DNA of 64,000 bases from Paenibacillus aestuarii (GTDB lineage Bacteria; Bacillota; Bacilli; Paenibacillales; NBRC-103111), in the NCBI RefSeq assembly GCF_027789125.1, contig NZ_JAQFVF010000025.1, positions 62,001 to 126,000 on the forward strand. The letters run 5' to 3'. The notes under the pieces are model-generated. The model made no database searches. It saw only the letters and a list, made by a program, of their open reading frames with translations, and was not told where the DNA came from. How positions within the stretch are numbered: position 1 is the stretch's first letter; every line of letters begins with the position of its first letter. Positions 25,769 through 33,530 of the stretch are shown here, piece after piece. Position numbers and translations under genes: made by a program.

Positions 25769-26191
25769 ATGGCGGCACAAGTGACGGTAAGCCCAGCTTT
25801 TAGAAGACTATGTAATCAGTTTTCAACCATTTTAGGTGCAACCGAGCATGAAATAACGAAAGGTCCTGTTTGTTTTGTTACTAGAAATAGGAGGGTAAAC
25901 GCTGCCATTTTAGGAAGACGTACAACATCTCCTTTAGTCCGTTATCAACTGTTCTCATTTGAATCTTTGGACAAATCAGGTCGCGCACTCTGTTTGGGTG
26001 AAACCGCTCTCTTCCAAAACCAAGTAAATCGTTTGTTGACCAATCTTCGCAATAACGGGATTAAAGTAACAGCCGTCCATAATCACTGGCTGTTTGAGAA
26101 CCCGCGGCTTATGTATATTCACTGGGAGTCAATTGATAATCCTATTGAATTTGCAAAGAAAGTAAAACGCTCTATCGCTTTTCTGGGCTAG
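25769..26191 (+). CDS. DUF1259-family protein, second of a tandem pair
   Basis: A 140-residue paralogue of the preceding gene, aligning end to end with mostly conservative changes (shared SPxFRRLC, GPVCFVTR, ILGRRTxSPLV, SGRALCLGETA, AVHNHWLFENPRLMYIHWES). The His pair in HNH is kept. The two may form a heterodimer, or duplicate the single domain that is found twice in longer DUF1259 proteins. The start follows GAAAGGATG. A bidirectional terminator lies about 115 bp downstream. Confidence 0.75.
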   Translation: MAAQVTVSPAFRRLCNQFSTILGATEHEITKGPVCFVTRNRRVNAAILGRRTTSPLVRYQLFSFESLDKSGRALCLGETALFQNQVNRLLTNLRNNGIKVTAVHNHWLFENPRLMYIHWESIDNPIEFAKKVKRSIAFLG

Positions 26192-26304
26192 CTAATTATA
26201 ACGCATCATTACGATCTTCCAGTCCTCAAGGGGGAGATAGTTTCCGAGCTGTTGCTCGAACTGCTCCCTTTCCTTTTGGATATATCGCTTCGATTAATCA
26301 TAGA

Positions 26305-26340
26305 AAAGGCTCTATCGCAATGAAGCGAATAGAGCCTTTA
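26305..26340. terminator. Bidirectional terminator between convergent genes
   Basis: Arms AAGGCTCTA and TAGAGCCTT with A-rich and T-rich flanks. It serves the DUF1259 genes on the plus strand and the flavin-reductase gene on the minus strand. Confidence 0.75.
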
Positions 26341-26374
26341 AGATTTACGTATAACCTGTATATACAAATACGTT

Positions 26375-26986
26375 TTACTCGGGTCTTTCTATTGTAAATT
26401 GTTCACCTAAACTGGAATAATTGTTTCCGGCTAGTCGGCTAACAGGCTTCAACTGATAGGCATCTATACGTCCATCTTCAATTAATTCTTCAGCGATGTG
26501 AAAGCAAACGATTTTTCCAATAATTAAATCGCAAGCGGGCGCTTCTGGGCTGCCTCCAAGTTCAATGTTTTTTTCTAACGTGCATTCCATCCGAATCTTC
26601 GCTTCTTTAACCCCAGGTGTATTTATTTTGTTACTTGGAACCAATGTGAGCTTTGCAAGTTCTACTTCACTTTCCTCTGGTGGTAAATTGGCTGCCGTTT
26701 TATTAATTGCTTCAATGTAAGACTCATCCGAGATATGAACGACAAATGATCCCGTTTCTATTATGTTTCGTGCTGTGTCTTTGTACGCTCCGTTTTTTCT
26801 TTGAATGGATACCGAAATCATGGGCGGATTGGCAGTGACAATATTAAAATAACTATACGGTGCCGCATTCAATACACCATTCCTTGATAAGGAAGTGATA
26901 AATGCAATGGGTCTTGGTATGATGCTTCCAATAAGAAGCTTATAATTTTCCCTTTCCGTTTGGGTTTCCGGATCAATGAGTAACAC
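26375..26986 (-). CDS. Flavin reductase-like FMN-binding protein (DIM6/NTAB type)
   Basis: A ~203-residue protein of the flavin-reductase-like family. It shows NYKLLIGSIIPRPIAFITSLS, then GVLNAAPYSYFNIVTANPPMISVS and a mid-domain KDTARNIIETGSFVVHI, the FMN-binding split-barrel pattern. Members reduce free flavin or act on aromatic electrophiles. Here the gene directly follows a ring-cleaving dioxygenase, and the same pairing is seen in quinone/catechol detoxification operons of Bacillus. The best start is the GTG at 26986, eight bases after GGAGG; an ATG at 27001 overlaps the ribosome site and is less likely. Confidence 0.85.
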   Translation of the reverse strand: MLLIDPETQTERENYKLLIGSIIPRPIAFITSLSRNGVLNAAPYSYFNIVTANPPMISVSIQRKNGAYKDTARNIIETGSFVVHISDESYIEAINKTAANLPPEESEVELAKLTLVPSNKINTPGVKEAKIRMECTLEKNIELGGSPEAPACDLIIGKIVCFHIAEELIEDGRIDAYQLKPVSRLAGNNYSSLGEQFTIERPE

Positions 26987-27004
26987 TTGAATGACCTCCA
27001 TGTT

Positions 27005-27949
27005 TCATGACTTATTCATCTCTCTCACTTGAATAGGGAATAAATTGGCTTCGATTTGGGCGCGATGTTCTTCGTACCACTCAGGCAGCATTAATTTCTC
27101 CCCTAAAGATTCAGCAGGTTCATCCTTAGCAAAGCCTGGAGGATCCGTAGCAATTTCAAAAAGGATTCCACCGTATTCACGGAAATAAATCGCATTAAAG
27201 TATTGACGGTCTATGATTTGTGTTGGACGGTATCCTTTACGCATGACAGCTTTTTGCCATTCGGCATGATCCTCATAATCGTTGGCTCGCCATGCAATAT
27301 GGTGAACCGTTCCTGCCCCGCCTATACCCCATTCCATGTTCTCAAGTGGAACATCTATAATGTTCGCGATTTCTCCGGTTGCTTGAAAACGCGCGTATTT
27401 GTCATCTTGGGCAATTTTCGTCAAACCAAGGACAGTTTGCAGTGTATCCATCGTACTTTCAGCATTCGTACTGAAAAGCACAGCTCCACCAAACCCTTTA
27501 ATAGCTTTATCCGCGGGAATCCCGCTGAAAGACCATTTACTGTCAGCTCCTTCACTACGTTCAACGATTTCTAGATTCAGTCCTTCGTTGTCTGTAAATT
27601 GAAGAAATACTTCATTGAAACGGCTCACTTTCTTTACTGAGATGTCAAAGCCAGTCAACCGATTTTCCCAGAAATCTAAAGAACCTTGAGGCACCACATA
27701 AGTGGTAATCCCAACTTGGCCGCCGCCAATCTCCCCTTTTGGTGATCCTGGTGACGGAAAGAACGTAATGATTGTACCTGGGCTTCCAGCTTCGTTACCA
27801 AAATATAAATGATAGACATCAGGAGCGTCAAAGTTAATCGTTTTCTTTACCAGTCGCAAACCAAGAATTCCAGCATAAAAGTCGACGTTAGCTTGGGGAT
27901 TGCCAGCAAATGCTGTAATGTGATGGATACCCGTTGTTTGTTTAGTCAT
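27005..27949 (-). CDS. Ring-cleaving dioxygenase, two VOC domains (MhqO/MhqA-like)
   Basis: A 314-residue protein with tandem vicinal-oxygen-chelate domains (about residues 5-130 and 145-270). Metal-ligand positions are H9 in GIHHITAF, the Glu of LNLEIVE, H in TVHHIAWRA and E in GGILFEIATDPPGF. It resembles the MhqA/MhqE/MhqO hydroquinone dioxygenases of B. subtilis, which open the ring of hydroquinone or catechol derivatives formed from quinones. The start follows AAGGAGGC. It is the first gene of a two-gene operon with the flavin reductase. Two MhqR-like palindromes lie upstream. Confidence 0.88.
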   Translation of the reverse strand: MTKQTTGIHHITAFAGNPQANVDFYAGILGLRLVKKTINFDAPDVYHLYFGNEAGSPGTIITFFPSPGSPKGEIGGGQVGITTYVVPQGSLDFWENRLTGFDISVKKVSRFNEVFLQFTDNEGLNLEIVERSEGADSKWSFSGIPADKAIKGFGGAVLFSTNAESTMDTLQTVLGLTKIAQDDKYARFQATGEIANIIDVPLENMEWGIGGAGTVHHIAWRANDYEDHAEWQKAVMRKGYRPTQIIDRQYFNAIYFREYGGILFEIATDPPGFAKDEPAESLGEKLMLPEWYEEHRAQIEANLFPIQVREMNKS

Positions 27950-28024
27950 GATAATGCCTCCTTAAGACTCTTAATTATAATTTTCATACGTGTTGATAAA
28001 CCACATGTTCCTTCAATGTCAATA

Positions 28025-28040
28025 ATCTTAATTTTAAGAT
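28025..28040. promoter_or_regulatory. Perfect palindrome, MhqR/MarR-type operator 1
   Basis: ATCTTAATTTTAAGAT is a perfect inverted repeat about 75 bp before the dioxygenase start codon. Its outer ATCT...AGAT halves match the MhqR operator of B. subtilis (ATCTcgaAtTCgAGAT). Confidence 0.55.
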
Positions 28041-28052
28041 ATACAGCACAAG

Positions 28053-28070
28053 AAACCTTAGCTAAGGTTT
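28053..28070. promoter_or_regulatory. Perfect 18-base palindrome in the 5' region of the dioxygenase operon
   Basis: AAACCTTAGCTAAGGTTT is fully self-complementary and lies between the two MhqR-like sites. On the plus strand it is followed by TTTT, like a terminator facing away from the operon. It may stop antisense reading or bind another regulator. Confidence 0.4.
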
Positions 28071-28133
28071 TTTTAACCTACCGAAAACCTCTAACATAAA
28101 AGTCACCTCGCTCAGATAAATCTTAAAATCAAA

Positions 28134-28151
28134 TATCTTAATTTAAAGATA
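28134..28151. promoter_or_regulatory. MhqR/MarR-type operator 2
   Basis: TATCTTAATTTAAAGATA is an inverted repeat with one mismatched pair, nearly the same as operator 1 and 110 bp upstream of it. Paired operators suggest repression by a dimeric MarR-type regulator, which is not encoded in this window. Confidence 0.55.
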
Positions 28152-28316
28152 ATACTTATCTCAACTTTTGTCAACATGTTTTCATCAAGCCAATCATCCA
28201 CCCATAAGGAATCCCTCCCCTATGGTCAGATTTTGACTACAATTGATCCTATTTGAACTAAAGGACACTCCGTCGGGAATGACCACTTTTCCTCTGAAAA
28301 AAGCTATAGAAATAAA

Positions 28317-28353
28317 AACAACCAGCTGCTGAAATTGAAGCGTGCTGGTTGTT
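28317..28353 (-). terminator. Terminator of the hydroxyisobutyrate-dehydrogenase-like gene
   Basis: Arms AACAACCAGC and GCTGGTTGTT; on the minus strand TTTTTATTT follows. It lies 16 bp after the stop codon. Confidence 0.85.
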
Positions 28354-28368
28354 CGGTTTTCAATCCTT

Positions 28369-29265
28369 CTATTCAGCGTTACCTTGATTCAATTGAGCCC
28401 ACTGCTCAAAGCATTTGACAACAGCACTCATATCTTCCGTGCCTGCGCCTTCGTTACATGCAATTTGAAAGATTTGTTTGGCCACTCCCAACGCAGGCAT
28501 AGGTAATTGAATCGAATCTGCTAATTGGGTTGCTAGTTTCAAGTCCTTCAGCATTAATTGCGTCATAAATTGAGGTGAAAAATCCCGGTTTAAAATTTTC
28601 GGCCCTTTCATCTCAGCCATTCCGCTACGGGCTCCGCCACCGGCAATTACCTCCAAAAATAAAGCCGGATCCAATCCACACTTTTTCACTAACGCTATGC
28701 TTTCCGATAAAGCAATCAAATTGGAAGCGACAAGTGCATTGTTGGCAAGTTTCGTTTTGGAGCCGGAACCGCTTTCCCCCATATATACAGCTTTCTTACC
28801 CATTGCTTCAAAAATAGGTCCGCATTGCTCGAAAATTTCTTTTTTTCCGCCTACGATGAACGTCAAAATTCCTTCGATCGCTTGCGGTTTGCTGCCGGTA
28901 ACTGGAGCGTCCAACATGTCGACGCCAAGCTCCTCTAACTTTTGTGCCAATTTCATACTCGTTTGGGGCGAAATGGTGCTGCAATCCATTACGATTTTGG
29001 CACCGCCACCCTGCTGTAACGAAGACATAATGCCTTTCGCCCCATCATAAACTTCATTTACCGCATGATCATCTGAAAGCATGGTTATGACCATAGCGGT
29101 CTGTTGCACCACATCCCCCGGGGAATCGGCGATTTGTACGCCTACCCCCAATTCTTCCGCCTTTGTTCGATTCCGGTTGTAGACTACGAGCTCATAACCC
29201 GCACGCAGCAAATTGGAAGCCATAGGCAGCCCCATGGTTCCAAGTCCGATGAATCCTATCTTCAT
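28369..29265 (-). CDS. NAD(P)-dependent beta-hydroxyacid dehydrogenase (3-hydroxyisobutyrate dehydrogenase-like)
   Basis: A ~298-residue enzyme with the N-terminal Rossmann motif IGFIGLGTMGLPMASNLL. VVYNRNRTKAEE follows, where the Arg suggests NADP preference. DAPVTGSKPQAIEG gives the family's substrate-binding G-x-x-x-A stretch, and the catalytic Lys lies in GSGSKTKLANNAL near residue 171. The C-terminal helical domain carries MMKDLKLA-type (LMLKDLKLATQLAD) helices. The family oxidises 3-hydroxyisobutyrate, tartronate semialdehyde or glyoxylate/succinate semialdehyde. ATG 29265 is chosen because the family starts at MKIGFIG; the five upstream codons are poorly preceded. It is monocistronic. 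Confidence 0.88.
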   Translation of the reverse strand: MKIGFIGLGTMGLPMASNLLRAGYELVVYNRNRTKAEELGVGVQIADSPGDVVQQTAMVITMLSDDHAVNEVYDGAKGIMSSLQQGGGAKIVMDCSTISPQTSMKLAQKLEELGVDMLDAPVTGSKPQAIEGILTFIVGGKKEIFEQCGPIFEAMGKKAVYMGESGSGSKTKLANNALVASNLIALSESIALVKKCGLDPALFLEVIAGGGARSGMAEMKGPKILNRDFSPQFMTQLMLKDLKLATQLADSIQLPMPALGVAKQIFQIACNEGAGTEDMSAVVKCFEQWAQLNQGNAE

Positions 29266-29517
29266 TAGAAAAAACACCACCTATTTGGCAGATTGTGATC
29301 CAAGCTCAAATCGCTTATTTATTTATTATATGGTAAAAGATAAAGTTCCATAAGAACTGAAAATATGTATATTTAGTTACTTTCGATTAAGTAGCCTTTC
29401 GATCGTAACCAATCGAGTGAGCAAAAGCCCGTTTAGCTATGCATAGTCGGACCGCTCCAGTGGAAAAATTAGAAGGAACCTTCTACGTATTCCAGCCATT
29501 TGAAAGGAGCTGCCTGC

Positions 29518-29913
29518 ATGTCGGACCAACCGAAAACCGGAACTACTCCAGTCCTAGCAGAGAGCCCGGAAACGCATATCAGCTTTAATGACGAATATTA
29601 CGCAGATCGTGAGGCGTTTCGCGAAGTAAAACCGGAGCGAGTCCGTGTGGCGCCGGTTGTCTCGATGGGAAGCACCGAATTCCAGGAAGAAGAGCCGGAA
29701 AATGCGGCAACTGCCATCGATTCATCCGACGACTCCTTAGATGATGCTTATGAATCGCCAGATGCGCTGGGGCAAGCGCTGCAGCAATATTCCGGTACGG
29801 TGCAGTTCGTCAACCATCTGTTTCACGATCAAATGGATGTGAATGAAGCAAAGGAAGCCTTGCAGGAGCAAGGCTGGACTGACGATGATCGGTCAATCCC
29901 GATCGGGGACTGA
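29518..29913 (+). CDS. Acidic hypothetical protein
   Basis: A 131-residue, strongly acidic soluble protein. The first ~90 residues are low in complexity and rich in Glu, Asp, Ser and Pro (EFQEEEPENAATAIDSSDDS), and so are probably disordered. The last 35 residues (VNHLFHDQMDVNEAKEALQE, then QGWTDDDRSIPIGD) form a possible UBA-like helical hairpin. I do not recognise a family. The ATG at 29518 is chosen because AAAGGAGC lies at the right distance; the ATG at 29500 would overlap that site. It is followed by a terminator. Confidence 0.65.
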   Translation: MSDQPKTGTTPVLAESPETHISFNDEYYADREAFREVKPERVRVAPVVSMGSTEFQEEEPENAATAIDSSDDSLDDAYESPDALGQALQQYSGTVQFVNHLFHDQMDVNEAKEALQEQGWTDDDRSIPIGD

Positions 29914-29949
29914 CGCTGCATCTCAGCCACGGATGCGGTTTTCTTTTTA
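29914..29949 (+). terminator. Terminator of the acidic hypothetical gene
   Basis: A GCATC/GATGC stem with short loop and a TTTTCTTTTT tail, immediately after the stop codon. Confidence 0.7.
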
Positions 29950-29951
29950 CC

Positions 29952-29995
29952 GGGATAACGTTCTTGTTATTCGGTTTTGACAAGAATGTTATCCC
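29952..29995. repeat. Long inverted repeat (16-base arms)
   Basis: GGGATAACGTTCTTGT pairs with ACAAGAATGTTATCCC with one mismatch around a 12-base loop. It sits between two ordinary terminators. It is longer than most terminator stems here and may be a mobile-element end or an RNA structure. Confidence 0.6.
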
Positions 29996-30003
29996 ATAAA
30001 TCA

Positions 30004-30023
30004 AAAAACCGCAATTTATGCGG
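30004..30023 (-). terminator. Terminator of the PAS kinase gene
   Basis: CCGCA/TGCGG arms with an ATTTA loop; on the minus strand TTTTTTGA follows, 11 bp after the kinase stop codon. Confidence 0.7.
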
Positions 30024-30034
30024 CCTATAATTTG

Positions 30035-31471
30035 CTATTTAACGATTGGCAATATAACTTCGACCATCGTTCCTTTTCCAACTTCACTTTCGAAACGCAT
30101 GGTCCCCTTATGATTTTGGATAATTTTCATGGAAACCATTAACCCTAACCCTGTTCCTGTTTCTTTCGTAGTAAAAAAGGGATTTCCAATCTTATTGATT
30201 TCACTTTGTGGGATTCCATACCCGGTGTCAATAATTCGAATGCATATTTCATCTTTCATTTGCTTGGCTTGCATGATCACTTCTCCGCCATCTGGCATCG
30301 ATTCAATTGCATTTTTTAAAACATTAATAAATACTTGATTGATACTGCGTTGACAGTTAATGAATGGTAAATGATTATCGAATTCTTGCTTTATTTGAAC
30401 GTTATACAGGTTTGCTTGTCCTTCAAATAATCTTGCAACCTTATTTAACTCATTTACAATGTCCCTTAATTCATATGCTTCATTTGAAGGTTTAGCTAAA
30501 ACTAAAAGCTCACTGACTATTTCATTGATTCGATCGATTTCTGAAATCATGATTTCATTGCGTAATTTCTTTGTACCGTCCATATCCTCTTTCATATACA
30601 GTTGCACAAATCCTCGCAAGCTGGTCAACGGATTCCTAATTTCATGGGCGATCCCAGCTGCAAGTTCGCCAGCTAAGGAAAGCTTCTCAGATCTTCGGAT
30701 GAATTCTTCAGAATGAACCCGTTCGGTGATATCACGTCCCATACTGATAACGTGTTGAATATCACCTGCTTCATTTCTTATTTTTTTAGAATGTGCTTCT
30801 TGCCATATGTAGTGACCATTTTTATGCCTAAGACGGTAAACAAATATTCTGCTATCAGCATTATCCGAATAACCTCGCCTTAACCAACCACCGTTCATAT
30901 CTTCCGGATGCCAGTAGTCGTAAGCATATTTTCCGATGAGTTCATCTGGTTCAAAACCGAGCTGGATACGGATGGCAGGTGAAACATATGAGATTTTTCC
31001 ATCTGGCGTTAAACGCAAAATGACGTCCTGTGAATGTTCAGAAATAAGGTTATGTAGTTCTTCAATCTTATTGAACTCTTCTTCTTTCTTCTTTTTTTCT
31101 GTTAAATCCACTATTTGCGAGATGAAAATGGCATTATTATCGTTTTCCGATGGGCTCATTTCTGAAGTTACATGTAGAAGAACCCAAATCATACTCCCCG
31201 ATTTATGAATAAGCCTTTTTTCTATTTGATAAACGTCTGATTTACCCTGAACTAACTTATACCACAATTCCAGTTCTGCTTCTAAATCCTCAGGATGAGA
31301 GACAGTTGAAATACAGAGATTTAATAATTCACTTTCACTATACCCCAACATTTTGCACAGAGATGGATTCGTCTTAAGAAAACATCCATTAGAAGATAAC
31401 AAAGCCATTCCAATTGGAGATTTCTCAAATGCACGTAAGAAAAGACTATGGTCGTTAAAATGAGATACCAT
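30035..31471 (-). CDS. PAS-domain sensor histidine kinase, orphan, sporulation-kinase-like
   Basis: A 478-residue soluble kinase with no membrane segment. PAS 1 spans about residues 10-120 (FEKSPIGMALLSSNGCFLKTN) and PAS 2 about 140-250, each followed by a PAC-type end. The HisKA helix has the phospho-acceptor His at residue 276 in AGIAHEIRNPLTSLRGF. The ATPase domain shows the N box (FINVLKNAIESMPDGG), G1 (DTGYGIP), an F box (NPFFTTKETGTGLGL) and a terminal GTMVEVILP. No response regulator is adjacent. The layout fits the cytoplasmic kinases that feed the Spo0F/Spo0A phosphorelay of spore formers. The signal is unknown. The ATG follows GGAGGG at a short spacing. Confidence 0.88.
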   Translation of the reverse strand: MVSHFNDHSLFLRAFEKSPIGMALLSSNGCFLKTNPSLCKMLGYSESELLNLCISTVSHPEDLEAELELWYKLVQGKSDVYQIEKRLIHKSGSMIWVLLHVTSEMSPSENDNNAIFISQIVDLTEKKKKEEEFNKIEELHNLISEHSQDVILRLTPDGKISYVSPAIRIQLGFEPDELIGKYAYDYWHPEDMNGGWLRRGYSDNADSRIFVYRLRHKNGHYIWQEAHSKKIRNEAGDIQHVISMGRDITERVHSEEFIRRSEKLSLAGELAAGIAHEIRNPLTSLRGFVQLYMKEDMDGTKKLRNEIMISEIDRINEIVSELLVLAKPSNEAYELRDIVNELNKVARLFEGQANLYNVQIKQEFDNHLPFINCQRSINQVFINVLKNAIESMPDGGEVIMQAKQMKDEICIRIIDTGYGIPQSEINKIGNPFFTTKETGTGLGLMVSMKIIQNHKGTMRFESEVGKGTMVEVILPIVK

Positions 31472-31816
31472 TTAACCCTCCGCTAAAAGCAGTTGCAAGA
31501 ATAACCTGATTATGGCATTATAGCAGCAATTTTCAGTTATTAGTATCAAATTTTTCGTGCCTAAGGACATTTTCCACCATGTCACTTTGTTCTCTTCATG
31601 GACTCCACAATTAATATGAATATAGTTCCATTTTATCTGGGAGAACATTCAAAACACGAGGGCTGCACAGCGAACCGCGACAATAAAAATGGTAGTACCT
31701 ATGATTGCGCTATCCAATATTTTGGGAATATACCTGTTAGTTGAACTAATACAGCCGATCGAAGCGACCGGCTGCTGTAGATGATTAATTTAGCTATCGT
31801 GTCCTGTTATCTTCAT
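31472..31816. other. Intergenic region with one hairpin
   Basis: CAGCCG/CGGCTG (31752-31774), followed on the minus strand by TATTAG, is a probable terminator of the prohibitin-like gene. Nothing else was recognised in the ~345 bp. Confidence 0.4.
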
Positions 31817-32665
31817 TCACTTTGCGGTCATGCTGTTCACATCGATAAAAGGCGTCGCACCGCCAGTGACGGAAGGCAGCTTGCCGTCCCATTTCTGAAT
31901 GGCCTCTTGTTGTACTTCAATTTGCTTAAGCGCGATGAGGTCCGGCGTTACTTCCTGCTTCTTCAGCTTGAGCGACTCCGCTTCAGCCTGGGCCTGCGCG
32001 ATGGTCTGCTGGGCTTCAATCTGAATTCTTTTCAAGTCGTTCTCCGCTTTAAGAGCTTGCTGCTGCGCCACTTGCTTAGCCTCGATCGACTGATTAAACG
32101 CATCCGAGAACTTGAAATTGACGATGTTGATGTCATTGACGACCAGATCATACCTTGCCATCCGCTTCGTTAGCAGATCACGAATTTCATTCGCGACTAC
32201 ATCACGTTTTGCAATCAGATCTTCGGCCGCATATTTCGCTGTCACTTCTTTTACGATTTCCTGTATCGCCGGCGCGACAATAATTGTATCAAACGAACTT
32301 CCGATGTTATTCATCAGATTATACGCCGATTCTTTGTTTACGGAATAGTTCAGTGCCACATGCGTGGAAACGGGCTGGAGATCCCTCGAGGACGCCGATG
32401 TGTCCGCTTCCGCTTTGGTTACTTGCACGTTAACTTGAATAATATTCTGCACGAAAGGAATTTTGAAATGAATGCCTGGCATTAGCGTAGTATCACTTAA
32501 TTTACCCAACGTTTTGTATAGTCCGACATGGCCAAACTGAACTGTAGCAAAGCTGCTGAGCGCTGCAATAAGCAAAACTACACCGAGCAAGCTCCACGCT
32601 ATTATTCTGCCAACGGGGCTCTTTCGTTTCGCCAATGGGTTATCCGGTGCCACACCAAGTTCCAT
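31817..32665 (-). CDS. Prohibitin-like SPFH/Band-7 membrane protein
   Basis: A ~282-residue protein with a short cytoplasmic start, one membrane segment (about residues 20-42, IIAWSLLGVVLLIAALSSF) and an SPFH domain (about 45-215) with the TVQFGHVGLYKTLGKL and ARYDLVVNDINIVNF segments. A long Gln/Ala/Glu-rich coiled coil follows (QVAQQQALKAENDLKRIQIE and on). Such proteins oligomerise into membrane-bound cages or scaffolds around proteases and help organise membrane domains. The usual partner NfeD gene is absent. ATG 32665 is taken because GGAGG lies seven bases upstream; the ATG two codons earlier is too close. It is monocistronic. Confidence 0.85.
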   Translation of the reverse strand: MELGVAPDNPLAKRKSPVGRIIAWSLLGVVLLIAALSSFATVQFGHVGLYKTLGKLSDTTLMPGIHFKIPFVQNIIQVNVQVTKAEADTSASSRDLQPVSTHVALNYSVNKESAYNLMNNIGSSFDTIIVAPAIQEIVKEVTAKYAAEDLIAKRDVVANEIRDLLTKRMARYDLVVNDINIVNFKFSDAFNQSIEAKQVAQQQALKAENDLKRIQIEAQQTIAQAQAEAESLKLKKQEVTPDLIALKQIEVQQEAIQKWDGKLPSVTGGATPFIDVNSMTAK

Positions 32666-32960
32666 GTGCATACCTCCAACTTTATTAGTGTTTGCTACCT
32701 AACAGTACGTTGGCGGGCTTTTCCAAGTTTCAATGAAAAACCCAAAATTCGGTAAATTGGAGCAGATAACCGAAGAGCATGCTTCAGTTCAACCAAGAAA
32801 AAGTAAACCAGAATCCTTAAGTTCCCACATTGTCAAATATCTGCCGTGAACAGCATAATAGGACTGGTGGAACCAAGATAATGCTGCGCGTCCATGTAGT
32901 ATGCTGGCCGACGCCGCCAAACGGGTAGGATATCATAATCTTTTTGAAGGTGGGGATGCT

Positions 32961-33161
32961 GTGTCCATCGTGCAATCTCGTATTTACTGTTGTGAATGTA
33001 GCAGAATTGTACCTAAAGACGATGCAATGTACTATTTTAAAACAGATTTCAAGCTCATTTCAGGTTATGTTTATTGTGTAGGTGCATGTTCGAGTTGTTG
33101 CGACAAAAGGCTAAATTCAAAACAAGATGTTAAAGAAACTATATTCTATTCCCAATCCTGA
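32961..33161 (+). CDS. Small Cys-rich protein, possible zinc-binding
   Basis: A ~66-residue protein starting at GTG 32961, behind AAGGTGGGG; an ATG at 32901 is in frame but has no ribosome site. It holds paired cysteines YCCECSRIV near the start and VGACSSCCDKR near the middle, an arrangement able to bind one zinc ion (treble-clef or ribbon-like). No family is recognised. A second small Cys-rich gene follows 138 bp downstream in the same direction. Confidence 0.5.
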   Translation: MSIVQSRIYCCECSRIVPKDDAMYYFKTDFKLISGYVYCVGACSSCCDKRLNSKQDVKETIFYSQS

Positions 33162-33298
33162 CTGTGTTCCCTCAAAATGGACTTGATCATAGTCGCTCGA
33201 AGTATAGGTGAACGTCCCATCGCCCTTAAATGATAGTAGACAATGATCTTGTCTAATTAGGGTACAAAACTGTAAAACGTATATTATGAGGTGATTCA

Positions 33299-33472
33299 AT
33301 GTACTATTGCATCCAGTGTAATGAACTCCACTTGCGTTCTGAATCAGAACAAAAGCACATTTTTAATTCGGGGTTTCATTATATTGATTCAAATCTTTAT
33401 CATGCAGGAGTTTGTAATAATGACAGAGAGTGCGATTGTGATGTTTTTGAAAAGCAATTAGCTACAGCGTAG
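33299..33472 (+). CDS. Small Cys-rich protein (57 residues)
   Basis: An ATG preceded by GAGGTGATTCA opens a 57-codon frame: MYYCIQCNELHLRSESEQKH and so on to CNNDRECDCDVFEKQLATA. It has a CxxC pair near the start (CIQC) and a Cys cluster near the end (VCNNDRECDCD), again a likely zinc site. It resembles the previous small protein in layout only (Tyr-Cys-x-x-Cys start, similar length). Both could be small regulators or phage/plasmid-derived zinc-ribbon proteins. The strong ribosome binding site and clean frame support translation. Confidence 0.5.
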   Translation: MYYCIQCNELHLRSESEQKHIFNSGFHYIDSNLYHAGVCNNDRECDCDVFEKQLATA

Positions 33473-33530
33473 ACTGGCCGTCCTCGGATTTCGATTCGAG
33501 GAAGACTCGGCTATAGGAAGGGGCAGAATA

